Assembly (NCBI GenBank): GCA_029339195.1 | Contig: JAPTJF010000053.1 | Span: 156,009-220,008, forward strand | Reading direction: 5' to 3' | DNA length: 64,000 bases | Source: Micractinium sp. NFX-FRZ | Lineage: Eukaryota > Chlorophyta > Trebouxiophyceae > Chlorellales > Chlorellaceae | In this document: positions 53,550-64,000 of the stretch, in pieces | How the letters are laid out: each line of letters starts with the position of its first letter | Numbering within the stretch: position 1 is the stretch's first letter | Notes under the pieces: model-generated | The model's database searches: none | What the model saw: only the letters and a program-made list of their open reading frames with translations | What the model was told of the DNA's origin: nothing | Translations under genes and position numbers: made by a program

Positions 53550-56500
53550 ATGAATGCACAAGATGAGGCATGGGCGCCAGCGGCACGGTGCCTGCGCTCA
53601 GCGGCGCCCGCCCTGGCGTCCGCCAATCCGGCGGTGCGTCAGCCAGCTGCTCAGCTGCTGGACAGCTGGATGGCTACAATCCAGCGGCTCCTCCAAGACC
53701 CCGGCGCTGTACCCTCACAAGACTACTGCAGGCAAGCCAGTCGCTGGTACATTGGGTGCTGCCTTGTGCCTGAGCAGCTCCAGGTGGGTGCTGCGCAAGG
53801 CGACGCGCGCGCCCTGCCGGTGCTTGGTGGCACCCCCTTCGCAGCTGACACTTGGCCCCTCAGCGGGATCTCTGAAGTCCACAAGCTTATCGCCAGCCTG
53901 CCGCTGCAGGGCGGCGGTGGAGGTGGCCGGCGCTATCTGCAGCCTGAACGCGGCTGTCAAGCGGCGCGCCCAAGCGGTCGCCATGGCCGGAGCAAGCGCT
54001 CCCGCCCCCACTCGCCAGGCAGTGCTGCAGGACATGGGGACAGCAAAGGTGAGAGCCGGAGTAGAGTGCAAATTATGGGCCCCAAAGGTAAGGTCGGGCG
54101 GCGGGCAGTTATGGCATTGCCACAAGTGGTGCAGCACCGTTGCGGGCCAGCACATTGCGATTGCACTGCAGCCTTGGGACCTTCCCTCTCACCTGGCACC
54201 GTCCCTGTCCAACCCAGTGCAGCTGTGCGGCATGGCCAGCGGCGTTGCGCTGCACCTGTGCCACGCCGTGACCGAGGGCTACTTGCGCAACCAGCTGAGC
54301 GGCAGCGACGCCTACCGCGTGGCTTCCTGCATCATTGTTTCGCTTGAGGCCGTCCCCGCCTCCCTGCGCCTCTTGTGGCAGCAGAACCTGCGCCTGCAGC
54401 GCGCCGAGCGCCTCAAACCCCAAACCTGTGCATGCCTCGTGGGAAGTATTGCAGGGCAGGCGGCCGAGGCCACGCGCCGCCTGATTGGCTGGGGCGGCGA
54501 GCGGCCACTGCCCGGCGAGCCGCCGCTGCCCCCGGTGGCGTCCCAGCTGCACCGCACCACTGGCCGGCCTGTCATGACGCTTGACGCAATGGACAGCCTC
54601 AGCTGGATTGTGCTGCAGGTGGCGGGCAGCACCGAGCGTGCGGCTGGTGAGTGTGCGACATGGCGGCACCACGTGCCTGCACCCTGCCGTTGCCTCTGCA
54701 CTGCAGCACGGACCCTGGCCAGCTGGCGGCCTGACGCTTGCCCCCCACTGCCCCGTCCGCCCGTTCTCATGGTGCCGCTGCAGCGCACGGCATACCGGCT
54801 GAGCAGGAGAGTGCTTGGGTGGAGCTGCTGGCAGCTGCCGCCCTCATCCTGGGCACCAGCCGGCGCAGGGATGCCGAGCTCGTGGGGGAGCGCGAGGCGC
54901 TGGCGGCACGGCCGGAGCTCTGTGCCCGCCTGGCACGAATGATGTCAGGCAAGCATGGGGCCTGTCACATCCGCATTCAACACAAGCATGCCAGCTGGCC
55001 ACAGCCAGCAGTCAGGCCGGGGCCTGCCTCTGTGCAACCCTGCAACCCAACTGTACTCTCAATCTGCTGGGCACATCCCAGCCTTGCAGGCCTGCCCTGC
55101 TGAGGTCCTATGCCCCATCAGCGGCTGACCCCGAGCCACGTACTGTGCTGTGCATGCTACCGCATGTGCGTGCCAGCTGCAGCCCAGCACCGCTCACCCG
55201 GCCGCCCCTTGCCCCACCCGTGCGTCTGCGTGTGCAGCGTTCCTGTTGGCTTTGGAGCATCGCCCGGAGCGCTGGCGGACTGTGCAGGTCAGCATCATCC
55301 TGGAGGATGCGGTGCACATTCTGGCCAGCCCGCACGTGCTGCCGCACAGCGTGCCCCTGCTGCTGGGCTGCCAGCGAGGCAGCGCCGCCAGCAGCAGCAG
55401 CAACGATGGCGGGGGCAGCAGCACCGGCGGGGGCAGCAGCCTGCCCCCACTGCTGCCGGCCATGCAGCAGCGGCTGGAGGCCCTGCTGCAAGCGGAGCAC
55501 CCGCAGCAGCAGCAGCCACAACAGCAGGAGCAGCAGGAGCAGCAGCAGCAGGAGCAGGAGCAGCAGTCAGGCGCCGGTTTCAGGCCAGCAGATGAGGCCC
55601 TCCTGCTGGCGCTGTTCTTGACAGAATGCATCTGGCATGCCAGCTCAGCAAGTGACAGCTGGCAGCAGCAGGCACAGCAGGCGCAGCAGCAGCAGCAGCA
55701 GCAAGGTGTTGACGTGGACCTCCTCCTGTGCGGGCTCCGAGCCCTGCCGGCCGTGCTGGGCGCGCTGCACGGCTACCGCGGCTCGGATCCGGGGCCGGCA
55801 CCGCAGGACCGGTGTCAGACCGAAGAGGAGGAGCTTGCAGGCGTGTGCTGGTCTGCACAGATTTTGGTCGCCGGATTCCTGCAGTGCTTCACCTGCACAA
55901 TCAAGAACATCGACGCGGCGCCGGCGCGGGCGGCAGAGGTGCACAGCGCGGCGGCTGCCGCCCTGGCTGCGGTGCTGCGCCACCTGCTGCTCACGCCGGC
56001 GGATGGCGCCGCCTCGGCAGCGGCACCGGGGCAATGGCAGCCAGCGCTGTGGCCCCTGGCGCTCTGCCTTGCCATGCTGGCAACAAGCGCGGGACGGGAC
56101 GCGCATGCGGGCAGCAGCGGGGCTGCAGGCAGGGGTAGCGGCACGGCTGCAGATGCATCTGGCTCTTCCCTTTGGGACGACGTGGATACAGAGGCGTGCA
56201 TGGCGTTTGAAGCGCCCACGCTTGGGACCGTGCGGCGGCTGGCGACCGCCACGTGCCTGCTGGCGCACCGCTGGGCGGCGGGCCAGGTGCCGCCTGCCAT
56301 GCGCCGTGCGCCCCAGTCACAGCTGGCATATGACGTTTGTCAGTATGCCGAGGCGGCCTGCGCTGCGCTGACGGCATTTCTGCAGCGTGCGCCAGCACAA
56401 GCTGCGATCGCGGGCGGCGCTGGCGAGGCGAGCGGCGCTCCTGCCAGGTGAGCGCAGCATGCGCAGCAGCCTGCCTGGCAGCTGGATGAGCACTGCTTGG

Positions 56501-58815
56501 AAAGTGCTGAGACCAGTGCAGCTCAAGTCCAGACGTCCTCCTCATCTCACTGCCTGCCAGCCTTCCTATCAGTCCGGCTGCTGGTCCTTACTGCTGCCGC
56601 GGCCCCCTTCCTATTGACTCTGCTGCTGCTCCTTACTGCCCCCGCACCCGATGCACGCAGGCAGCTGGCGGCCGTCTTCCTTGAGCTGACAGAGGCCTGC
56701 GCACTGGCCGTCCGCCTGCTGCATGGAGCGGTTGAGACCGAGGCTGCGGCTGGCGGCGCGACCGGCGGCCAGCAGTGTGACTATGTCGCGGTTGAGCACG
56801 TGCCCGCTTTGCTGCTGCAGCTGCAGGCCACGTTGGGCGCGCTGCGCTTGCAAGCGCCAGCACACGGCCAGCAGGCGGCGCTGTCTGCCGGCGGCTTTGT
56901 GTTGGCCCAGATACTGTGCCTGACTGCGGTGAGAGGTGCCCCTTTGATCAAACTTGGCTCCTGGCTCTGCTGGACCTGCTGCTGCTGCCACAGCCCGCTG
57001 CTGCTGGAGGGCCTGACGTGCCTGCCCGCTCTCCGGCCTGCTCATTCCTGCTACAGCCGCTGCCACAGCAGCAGCCACTGCTGGTGCTGTGGGTGCTTTT
57101 CGTCAGGGCTGGGCACGAGCACAGCCCTACTCCAGGGTTCTTCAGCTGACTGCTCTGCTGCCCGCCATCTGCAACCCGCAGCGCCTGGATGGTGGCACCG
57201 GCACCGGGGAGATGTCGGAGGCATGGGCGCAGGTGGCCTACACACTGATGCAGGCCCCTGAGTGAGTGGGGCAGGCAGGCGGCACGAGGTTGGTCTCAGA
57301 GGGTGGGCATGGAGGGTTGGGTGGGGCAGGCAGCCACATGGGGTGGGCACAGTGCATGGGCACACAACGTTGGGTAGAGCAGGCAGGCGGCAAGGAACCA
57401 CACAGTGCGTGCGCGCATGTACGGTGGGTGGGGCAAGCAGGCAAGGCAACAAGGGTGGGCGTGGCGGGTGGGCACAACGGGCTGGTTGGCCGGTGTGTGC
57501 CCCCCGGGCCCTTGACGGAAAAGACACGCGTCGACCTGCCGCCCTCTTTCCATGCATGTTACCCCTTGCCTGGGTGCGCCAGGCATGCGAAGCAAGGGTG
57601 TGCCAGGCATGCATCTCGCCCTGCTCACCCCGCACCATCCCTCCCTCCCTCCTCGCTGCGGCAGGTTGTGCTACGACCTGGCTGCTGGCGGGGCAGTTGA
57701 GGCGGGCCTGCGCTGGCTGGACCGCACTGCCGGCATCAACAGCAGCAACGAGCAGCTAGCGCTCCAGGTGAAGTGATGGGACGGGGCGTATCGCCGCCGT
57801 GCTGGGCGGGGGGTGCTTGGAGGAGGGTGTGCCGCCGCATGAGCTTGGCGCCATCACATGTTGTTGCTGCTGCTTCACATGGCGTGGGAGCGAGCACTGG
57901 GGCTGGTGCTGAACACGGGGCAACTACCGCCCTCCAAAGGGGGAGGCCTGGGGCTGCGAGCTGCCTGGCAACATCGCCAAAGCGAGCGCCGGATGACTTG
58001 GCTGCCAGTGGGATGGAAAGGGTGCAGCTGTTGGCGGGCACCAGGGATTAAGGCCGCCCGGCCGCCCGGCCGCACCCTTCCAGGCTGGCTGTCGACAGCT
58101 GTCCCTGGCGAGCTGGCAGCTATGAGCTGCCAAAACCAACTTGCTGACCATCCACCAACCAACCCGCGCCGCTGCTGCCACGCCCCTCCCGCTACAGGCG
58201 AGCACCGTGTTCCGGGGGCTGGCAATGGTGCTGCTGTGCGGCGCCGTGCTTCTGGTGATGCGGCGGCTGGCTGCTGAGGGCGCTGCCACCGGAGATGCCA
58301 CCAGCGGCAGCAACAGCGGCAGCGGCGGCGCCAGCAGAGAAGCGGTCGGAGAGGCAGTGTGGTGGCTGGGCCTCGCCAGCAAGCCGGCGCGGTTGGTGAT
58401 GAGGGCAATGGAGCAGGCGGACGATGATGAGGGTTTATATCGCGGCCTGGGAGAGGCAGCAGACTGCTTGAATTTTGAGCTGGAGCTGGATCTGCTGGCC
58501 CAATGCGTGCTGGACAGGCTGGCGGCGGCCGCAGCGGAGCGCGCAGCGCCCGGCTTGCCCGCGGCGCAGGCGGCGGCAGTGGCGCGCTGCCAGGCGCTGG
58601 GCGCGCGGCGGTGCACGCACCTGGGCTGCACCAACGTGCCGCTGCTGCTGGGGGGGGAAGGGCTCAAGCCGAGGCGCTGCAGCGGCTGCCGGGCGGTCCG
58701 CTTCTGCTCAGAGCAGTGCAGTAAAGCGGCGTGGCGAGGCCACAAGATGGCTTGCCGCGCGCTGGCGGCAGAGGCGGCAGTTGCGGTGGCAGAGGCAGGG
58801 GCGGAACAGCACTAG
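53550..58815 (+). CDS. Large protein with C-terminal MYND zinc finger
   Basis: MYND fingers bind proline-rich peptides of partner proteins; the rest of this protein is not recognised. Exons: 53550-53731, 53910-54048, 54223-54646, 54784-54948, 55238-56447, 56661-56928, 57182-57261, 57665-57767, 58198-58815; 1062 residues. Exons 1 and 4 end at GC donors (CAG/GCAAGC), which are needed to keep the frame. Most of the length is Ala/Leu-rich helix that looks like an ARM/HEAT-type solenoid. Exon 5 carries Gln-rich insertions (CAG microsatellites near 55500 and 55690). The finger (about 996-1042) has CTHLGC, then CSGC, CSEQC and HKMAC, so all eight ligands are present, with four residues rather than two between the first Cys pair as in many algal copies. 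An ATG at 53295 is an alternative start. TGTAA lies at 58931. Confidence 0.75.
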
Positions 58816-59147
58816 TAGCAGAGCTGCGGCTGGTATCATGGGATACATGCCAGCGCGGCAGGCGGCAGTTGGAAGTCGTGCCCTGCCCACTGCCTTTGCC
58901 CTTCCATTCTTTGCACCTATGAGCCCTCAATGTAACCAGCAGAAGTCACTTGGCAATAATGAAACCGCCAATGTATGTTCATGAAGCGTCTCAAGACATT
59001 TGCAGGAAGCTTCCCTTCCTCCGCCGCAGCAGGTCGGTGTGCCGCTTGGGCTACCATTACATCATCCCTCTTTCTTCCATCTACTTTCGCTTCGCCTGTC
59101 ACTGCTCATTTGTTCCAACACTCTCTGCAGACGCGTTCCGGCCGACC
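58816..59147. other. Spacer between the MYND and FSP1-like genes
   Basis: Two genes follow each other on the plus strand. A TGTAA at 58931-58935 suits the MYND gene, about 115 bases past its stop. The remainder is 5' flank of the next gene; a CTGCAG at 59125-59130 could be the acceptor of an untranslated 5' exon. Confidence 0.5.
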
Positions 59148-62100
59148 ATGTCAAAGAAGACGGTCCTCGTTGTTGGCGGGGGCTTTGCGGGCCTGTCCGC
59201 GGGCAACCAGCTGCGCGGCTCCAACTTCGATGTCGTGCTCCTGGACCCCAAGAGGTGGGAGCATGGCATTCCGCGGGCCCCGCTGCCCCGCCGCCCTCTT
59301 TGCAGGGCTCCCGCCCTGCCTCCGCCTGCCGCCTGCCGCCGCCGCCGCCGCGCTGTGCCCAAGCCCTTCTCAGCCTTCTCCCTCTCCCCTCCCTTCTTCT
59401 CCCTCTCTTCCGCCCTCCTGCAGCTTCTTTGAGTACATCCCCGTCTCCCCGCACAACCTCGTGGTCCCTGCCCATGCGCCCCGCACCCTGGTTGACTATC
59501 CGGCAGGCCTGCACCCAAAGCAGGGCCTGCTGGTGGGGCTGACCACAGATGGCACCAAGGGGCGCGCCACACTGCAGGTGAGGCCATGGTGGACTTATTT
59601 CTGCGGTCTTGACCCGCAGCGAGTGGTGGCGCCCAGGTGGCGCCCAGGTGGCTGCCCGCACATGTGCCTGCCGGCTGGGCTGTGTTGCCCCACCCCACCT
59701 GCTGTGCCCGTTCTCTGCCCGCCACCAGCCATTCTCGTCATTCTCCTGTTCTTTTCTGCAGGGCGGCGAGGAGGTGGATTTTGACTACTGCCTGCTGGCC
59801 ACTGGATCCACCTACCCCTCGGGCGTCAAGCCGCCGGCCGACCGCCTCACCCACCGGGCAGACCGGCTGAAGGAGTTTTCAGACATTGGGGAAAAGGTGT
59901 GGTGCGTTTCTGTTTGTTGGAAGGAACGAACAAGAGAGAGCTGCCTTTCGGTGATTGACAGAGGAGTGCATGCGCAGCGGGCAGGCGGCAAGGCCCGCGC
60001 CTGCAGAGCCGCTGCGGGCAGCAGGCAGGCAGCCGCCTTGACCATGTGAACCTGCGCCCCCTGCGTGTGCGTGCGTGCACACGCCCGTTCGCCCTGGACC
60101 TGCTCCCCCACCACCCATTGCCGCCTGCCACGAGCACCGCAAGTTGCCGCAAACGTATTGAATGGTTGAAAGTCTCCCGTCGTTGTTCGCCCCTCTGCTG
60201 CAGATTGCCGCTGCAAAGACGGTGGTCGTGGTTGGCGGCGGGTCCGTGGGCGTGGAGGCGGCCTCCGAAGTGGCAGAGGCGTACCCCGATAAGAAGGTGG
60301 GTGGTACATTGGGAGGGTGGGTCAGTTGGCTAACAGTGGTGGGGGCCAACTTGCAAAGCGTTTGGCAGCTCTGTGCATCAGCATCGTCTGCCGGGCCACC
60401 TGCCTGTGCCGCTCCTCGACTGCCCCCAGGTGCCTCCCCCTCTCCCACCTGTCGGCCACGTCTGCTCCTTTGCCTTTCCTCTATCGCCTCCCCTCTCCGC
60501 TCATCTCGCCGTCCCCATTCTTTTACGCTCGCCAGCGCTCCCTGCGCTCACCTCCCGCTCTTTCTGCCGCCCTGCCGCCCGCCCGGGGGTATCCCGATCT
60601 CCTCTGGGGGCCTGCCGGAGCACGCGGCCCCCAAATCCCACAATGTGCCCGCCGGTTTCGCCCCTGGCCTACCTCCCCTTTGATCACATTATGAACTTCT
60701 GTGCGTCTGCGCACCCTTGCCTGCAGGTGATCCTCATCTCCTCTGGAGGCCTGCTGGAGCGGATGGACCCCAAAGCCCAGGAGTTTGGCGCCGCCTGGCT
60801 GAAGGAGCACGGAGTGGAGGTGCTGCTGGGGGAGCGCATCAGGTGCTGCTGGGAGGTGTGAAGAAGGCTTACCCTGGGTCACAGGGCACGTTTGGTTGGG
60901 GGAGCGCATCAGGTGGCGGGGGTTGGGAGATGTGGGGGAAGTGAGGGTCTGGGGGGGTGAGGGACAGTGGCATGGCGCTGCCTGGCTCACAGGCGCGGTG
61001 TGGTGGGGCAGCGCATCAGGTAAGGCTGGGAGGTTGGAAGCTGAGGGACGGTGGTATTATGGCGCAACCTGGGTCAAAGGGCGTGATGTGGTGGGGGGGC
61101 TCATTACGTGGGGGGTGGGAGATGTGGGGGAGGTTGACGTGGGTGGGAGTCAGTGGGCGAGGGTGGAGAGGGGAAGATGCAAAGCAGGCGCAACGGCACG
61201 GATGGATGTAAAGAGGGCGGGCGAGTCAGGCATTGGTGCACACCCAGTGCCGCCGTCTTCAACCGCCGCCGTGCGGCTCCTCTTGCCTCTATCTCTTGAC
61301 CTCTGTGCTCTGCTACTCCCCCCGCCTTTGTGGTGTGCAGCGACTGGGGCGGCCTTGGTGACGGGCTGCCCGGGCCCGCCACTTTGAAGACTGCCAGCGG
61401 GCGCACGATTGAGGGGGATTTGGTGATCAAGTGTGTGGGTGTGAAGCCGGCCACCGCGCTGTTTGCCAGCTCACTGGGCGGCGGCCAGCTGGCGCCCAAC
61501 GGCTCGATTGCAGTGGAGCCTTCGCTGCAGGTGCGTGCTTGCCCTCACGCCTGGCTAGCCCTCTGGATTTGCTTTTCTGTTTGCGGAATGCCCTGTTAAG
61601 GCGTGGGAATTGCGGCGCGCCTTTTTATTGAGGCGTGGGGCGTGCCTTGCTGGCTGGATCGAGTGTGGAGCAGCGCCGCGGTGCCCCCACTGCGCCCTCG
61701 CATGTGTTGCATTGCCGCCCTGGGGCGTTGCATTTCTGCCCGCCGCCCCAGCCCCATCCGGCTGTGGCCCCGCCCACGCTGCAGGTCAAGGGCTGGCGCA
61801 ATGTGTTTGCCTGCGGCGACGTCTCAAACACGCCCGAAGAGAAGACGGCGGCATATGCTGGCGTGGCAGGTGCTGCTGCTTGCTGTTGGTTGCTGGCGCT
61901 GCTGCCGCTGTCGCTGCCCTCGCTGCCGATGCCGCCGCTGCCGCCTGCACTGCCATACTTGTGCTGCTGCCGCTGCTTCCTGCAAGTGCAAGCCGCAGTG
62001 GCCGCTCTCGTCCCAGGTACCAGCGCTCTCCACCGCCTGCTCACCTGTGCCATTGCTGCCTGCCATGCCCTGCTCCCTCCCTGCTGCAGCCGTGGTGGCA

Positions 62101-63383
62101 GCCGACAACATCTTGGCTCTGGATGCCGGGAAGGAGCTGAAGACGTACCCGGAGGGTGAGTGCACATTGTTTTCTGTCTTCCAGTGTCTCATCCACTTTC
62201 TTGAGTAGATTGTGGTCTAAAGGGTGAAAACCACGGAGTGAAGACTTGACCGGAGGGTGGGACAGAGGCATGAAGCAGGCTGCGCTGTGGTTGCGCTGTG
62301 GTTGAATGTCGATGCCAGCAGGTCGCAGCGGCCTGGCAGGCTGGCAGGCGAGTTGTCAAGGCTGGCAGTCCATCGCTGCGTGCAGTGCGCCCGCCTGCCC
62401 CTCCTCCTCCTCCCTGTCTCCGTTTTCGCCAAGCAAGCCAACATCTCAACAGCTGCTGCACCACGCCACCTGCTGCCATGCTTTTTGCAGGCACGTTTGG
62501 TGGCGTCATGCCCCCCATGGCGGGTGGCTTCTCTCTGGGCACCAAGGTTGGGGCCTTTCAGATGGGCAGCGATGTGCAAATGGGCGCCGCGCCAGCCAAG
62601 ATTAAGGTGGGTGCTGGTAGGGCATCATGGGAGGGGAATTGAGTTTGATGTCACACAGATTGGCGCCAGGCCGGCCAAGATCAAGGTGGGTGCTGCTTGC
62701 CTGTTTGGCATTTCTGAATTTCAAGGTTACAGTACGTGTTTTTCGCAGCAGCAAATCACAGACCCGTGGTTGCGACACAGATCCCTGGTGAGCATCATGG
62801 GAGGGACAGCGGAGTTGGTGCCACGCAAATGGGCGCTGGTCCGGCCAAGAGCAAGCTGGGCAGGGTGCAGCTTAGGGGAGAGCTTGCGGGGGAGGGGAGC
62901 AATCAATTCAAGGGGCAGGCAGGCGCAGGGACGAGTGGCGGTCCTTGCAAGTGGCAAGCATGTGAGCAGGGGAGGCGGCATCTGGGGGCAGCTCCCTCTT
63001 CGCTTGACATTCCTGCCCGAACAGCAGCCAGCTTTCCGCTCTTCTTCTGCTGCTCCCGGTGTACACCGGTGTACACCGGTGTACATATGTGACCCATGCA
63101 CACCCTCCTGCCCAGCCAACCATGCATCCACCCGCGCACCGCCCACCTTGCCAACACCTCTGTCCCCTCCCTCCCCATCACATACACACGGCTCAACCTG
63201 CAGGGAGTGATCATGTGGCTGTTCCTCAGGATCGCGGGTGGCAGCCGCTTCTGGAGCTGGGTGTACGGCAACATGCGCGGCATGATGATCGGCGGTCTCA
63301 CAAAAGAGGGCAAAAAGGCGGCCGCCGCCAAGGCCGCTGCTGCTGACGCGGGCGCACCGGCTGTGGCTCCCGCCGCCGCCTGA
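59148..63383 (+). CDS. AIFM2/FSP1-like FAD-dependent oxidoreductase
   Basis: Flavoprotein of the type-II NADH dehydrogenase-like fold. AIFM2/FSP1 relatives reduce quinones with NAD(P)H and protect lipids; that role is inferred here. Exons: 59148-59254, 59424-59577, 59762-59896, 60204-60296, 60727-60842, 61341-61530, 61785-61869, 62090-62155, 62491-62606, 63204-63383; 413 residues. FAD-binding motif VLVVGGGFAGLSAG at the N-terminus, then FFEYIPVSPHN, DYCLLATGSTYPS, the NAD(P)-binding motif VVVVGGGSVGVEAASE at about 137-152, VILISSGG and the second FAD motif NVFACGDVSNTPEEKTAAYA. A hydrophobic C-terminal segment (GVIMWLFLRIAGG) and an Ala/Lys tail could anchor it to a membrane. No transit peptide is evident. 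The introns after exons 4, 5 and 9 contain copies of exon edges. Confidence 0.9.
60590..61030 (+). repeat. Copies of FSP1-like exon-5 start and end in flanking introns
   Basis: Exon-5 start (60727, VILISSGGLLERMDPKAQEF) is echoed at about 60593-60650 as GIPISSGGLPEHAAPKSHNV. Exon-5 end (GERIR plus donor, about 60830-60860) is echoed at about 60890-60920 and 60997-61030, each with an AGGT donor. Confidence 0.9.
62565..62870 (+). repeat. Three copies of FSP1-like exon-9 end plus intron start
   Basis: The exon-9 end and the first bases of the intron (about 62570-62640) recur at about 62647-62705, with donor AAGGTGGGT kept, and at about 62790-62870, with the donor lost. Confidence 0.88.
63058..63087. 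repeat. Short palindromic tandem GTGTACACCG
   Basis: Three overlapping units of the self-complementary GTGTACAC, at 10-bp spacing, in the last FSP1-like intron. Confidence 0.9.
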
Positions 63384-63663
63384 TCCCAGCAAGCGTGCAC
63401 ACTGTTCATCCTTCGCCTGGTAGCAGGGGCACCCGCCGCTAGCAGCCGTCCGGTGTCTGGCTCAGGAGGCACCCTCCCTCAGCAATCAGAACTGAGAAAA
63501 CCCAGCACCACCCGACTGCCTTGTTCACAACCCTTTTCCATAGCGTTCCGTCTTTTTTAGGACCACGAAATGTTACATGTATGCCCCTTGCCGTCGCAAT
63601 CCCTCCGATCACACACCCTTTCAATCAAAACTCAAGGAGTCCTGCTGCCCGCATGCATTGCAT

Positions 63664-63713
63664 TGTAATGCCGACGACTGTATTGTAAATGGTGCTTGCG
63701 CCCTCCCATGTAA
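63664..63713 (+). terminator. Three TGTAA polyadenylation-type signals
   Basis: TGTAA at 63664-63668, 63684-63688 and 63709-63713, beginning about 280 bases past the FSP1-like stop. Clustered signals suggest more than one cleavage site. Confidence 0.5.
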
Positions 63714-63750
63714 TGCTGACATCAGCAAGCTGGAGCTCCAGCCGCGCCGC

Positions 63751-63824
63751 TTATGCCAGTGCCAGCTGCTGCTGCTGCGCCTCCTCGTCCTCCTCTGCTG
63801 CTGGGGCGCCCTCGCCTCGCTCTA
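63751..63824 (-). CDS. Possible C-terminal exon of a minus-strand gene (partial)
   Basis: Reading the minus strand toward a TAA at 63751-63753 gives an acidic, Gln-rich tail (RGEGAPAAEEDEEAQQQQLALA). An AG boundary at about 63824, after a TTGA repeat, could be its acceptor. A minus-strand TGTAA occurs about 180 bases past the stop. There is no homology support, and it may be chance in GC-rich sequence. Confidence 0.25.
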
Positions 63825-64000
63825 TCAATCAATCAATCAATTACATTTGAAGTCCACGGGGAGGCAGCAGCGGTCTCATGGGACAGAGCAGGGGGAGAGC
63901 AATGGAGTGTGTAGCTTTGATGGAGGAACTGTGCGAGGCGGGCGCTGGCTGGCTGGGCCAGCCAGGCCGCAGGGGTTGAGATAGAGGGTGGGAAGAGGTC

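Larger units (their letters stand above)
63384..64000. other. 3' flank of the FSP1-like gene to the window edge
   Basis: Contains the three TGTAA motifs and the possible minus-strand tail described separately, and a short TCAA repeat at 63824-63842. Nothing else is supported. Confidence 0.5.

Noticed and set aside
53731..53783. Extending MYND exon 1 to the GT donor at 53784
   Set aside because: That exon end is in the wrong phase for the next exon (AAVEVAGAICSLNAA); the GC donor at 53732 restores the frame.
1..64000. tRNA, rRNA or transposase genes
   Set aside because: I looked for cloverleaf-type and conserved rRNA segments and for transposase or reverse-transcriptase motifs and saw none that I could support.

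Overview
The window is nuclear DNA of a green alga, most likely a trebouxiophyte of the Chlorella/Micractinium type. The evidence is very high G+C, genes cut into many short exons by introns of about 80-600 bp, TGTAA motifs just after several stop codons, hydroxyproline-rich wall-protein repeats, a MYND finger of the kind expanded in green algae, and plant-type proteins (cytosolic pantothenate synthetase, a Y3IP1-like photosystem I assembly factor). Most long uninterrupted reading frames are GC-rich shadows. I built the gene models by hand, joining exons at GT-AG or GC-AG borders so that phase and family similarity both held.

Layout, left to right: 3' part of a class-3 (diacylglycerol) lipase (+, 1-3108); pantothenate synthetase (-, 3752-6363); a 26-exon secreted chimera joining purple acid phosphatase to three beta-sandwich modules, proline-rich stalks and an F5/8-type C domain (+, 7443-18166); an ankyrin protein (-, 18932-19584 plus an unresolved start); Rab geranylgeranyltransferase beta subunit (-, 20601-23681), head-to-head with a SPOUT1-like RNA methyltransferase (+, 23895-27581); a tandem pair of unrecognised paralogues (+, 28868-30163 and 31238-32545) in a duplicated block; an FtsJ/RlmE-type rRNA methyltransferase (-, 33699-36670), head-to-head with a ZnT9-like cation transporter (+, 37034-42075); a triose-phosphate/nucleotide-sugar-type transporter (-, 43068-46787); the Y3IP1-like protein (-, 47519-49678); an unknown membrane protein (-, 50149 to about 52957); a 1062-residue MYND-finger protein (+, 53550-58815); an AIFM2/FSP1-like flavoprotein (+, 59148-63383); and a possible C-terminal fragment of a minus-strand gene at the right edge.

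The genes do not form one pathway; this is an ordinary gene-dense nuclear region. The most unusual thing is in the introns. In at least eight of the genes, introns carry one to three imperfect copies of the adjoining exon edge together with its splice site. Several copies still read as a conservatively changed version of the protein edge. These 'exon-edge echoes' are the strongest candidate here for an undescribed process. Other points of interest are the chimeric phosphatase with an internal 1.4-kb duplication that includes introns, telomere-like tracts in two of its introns, frequent GC-AG introns, the unknown tandem gene pair, and a 34-bp perfect palindrome.
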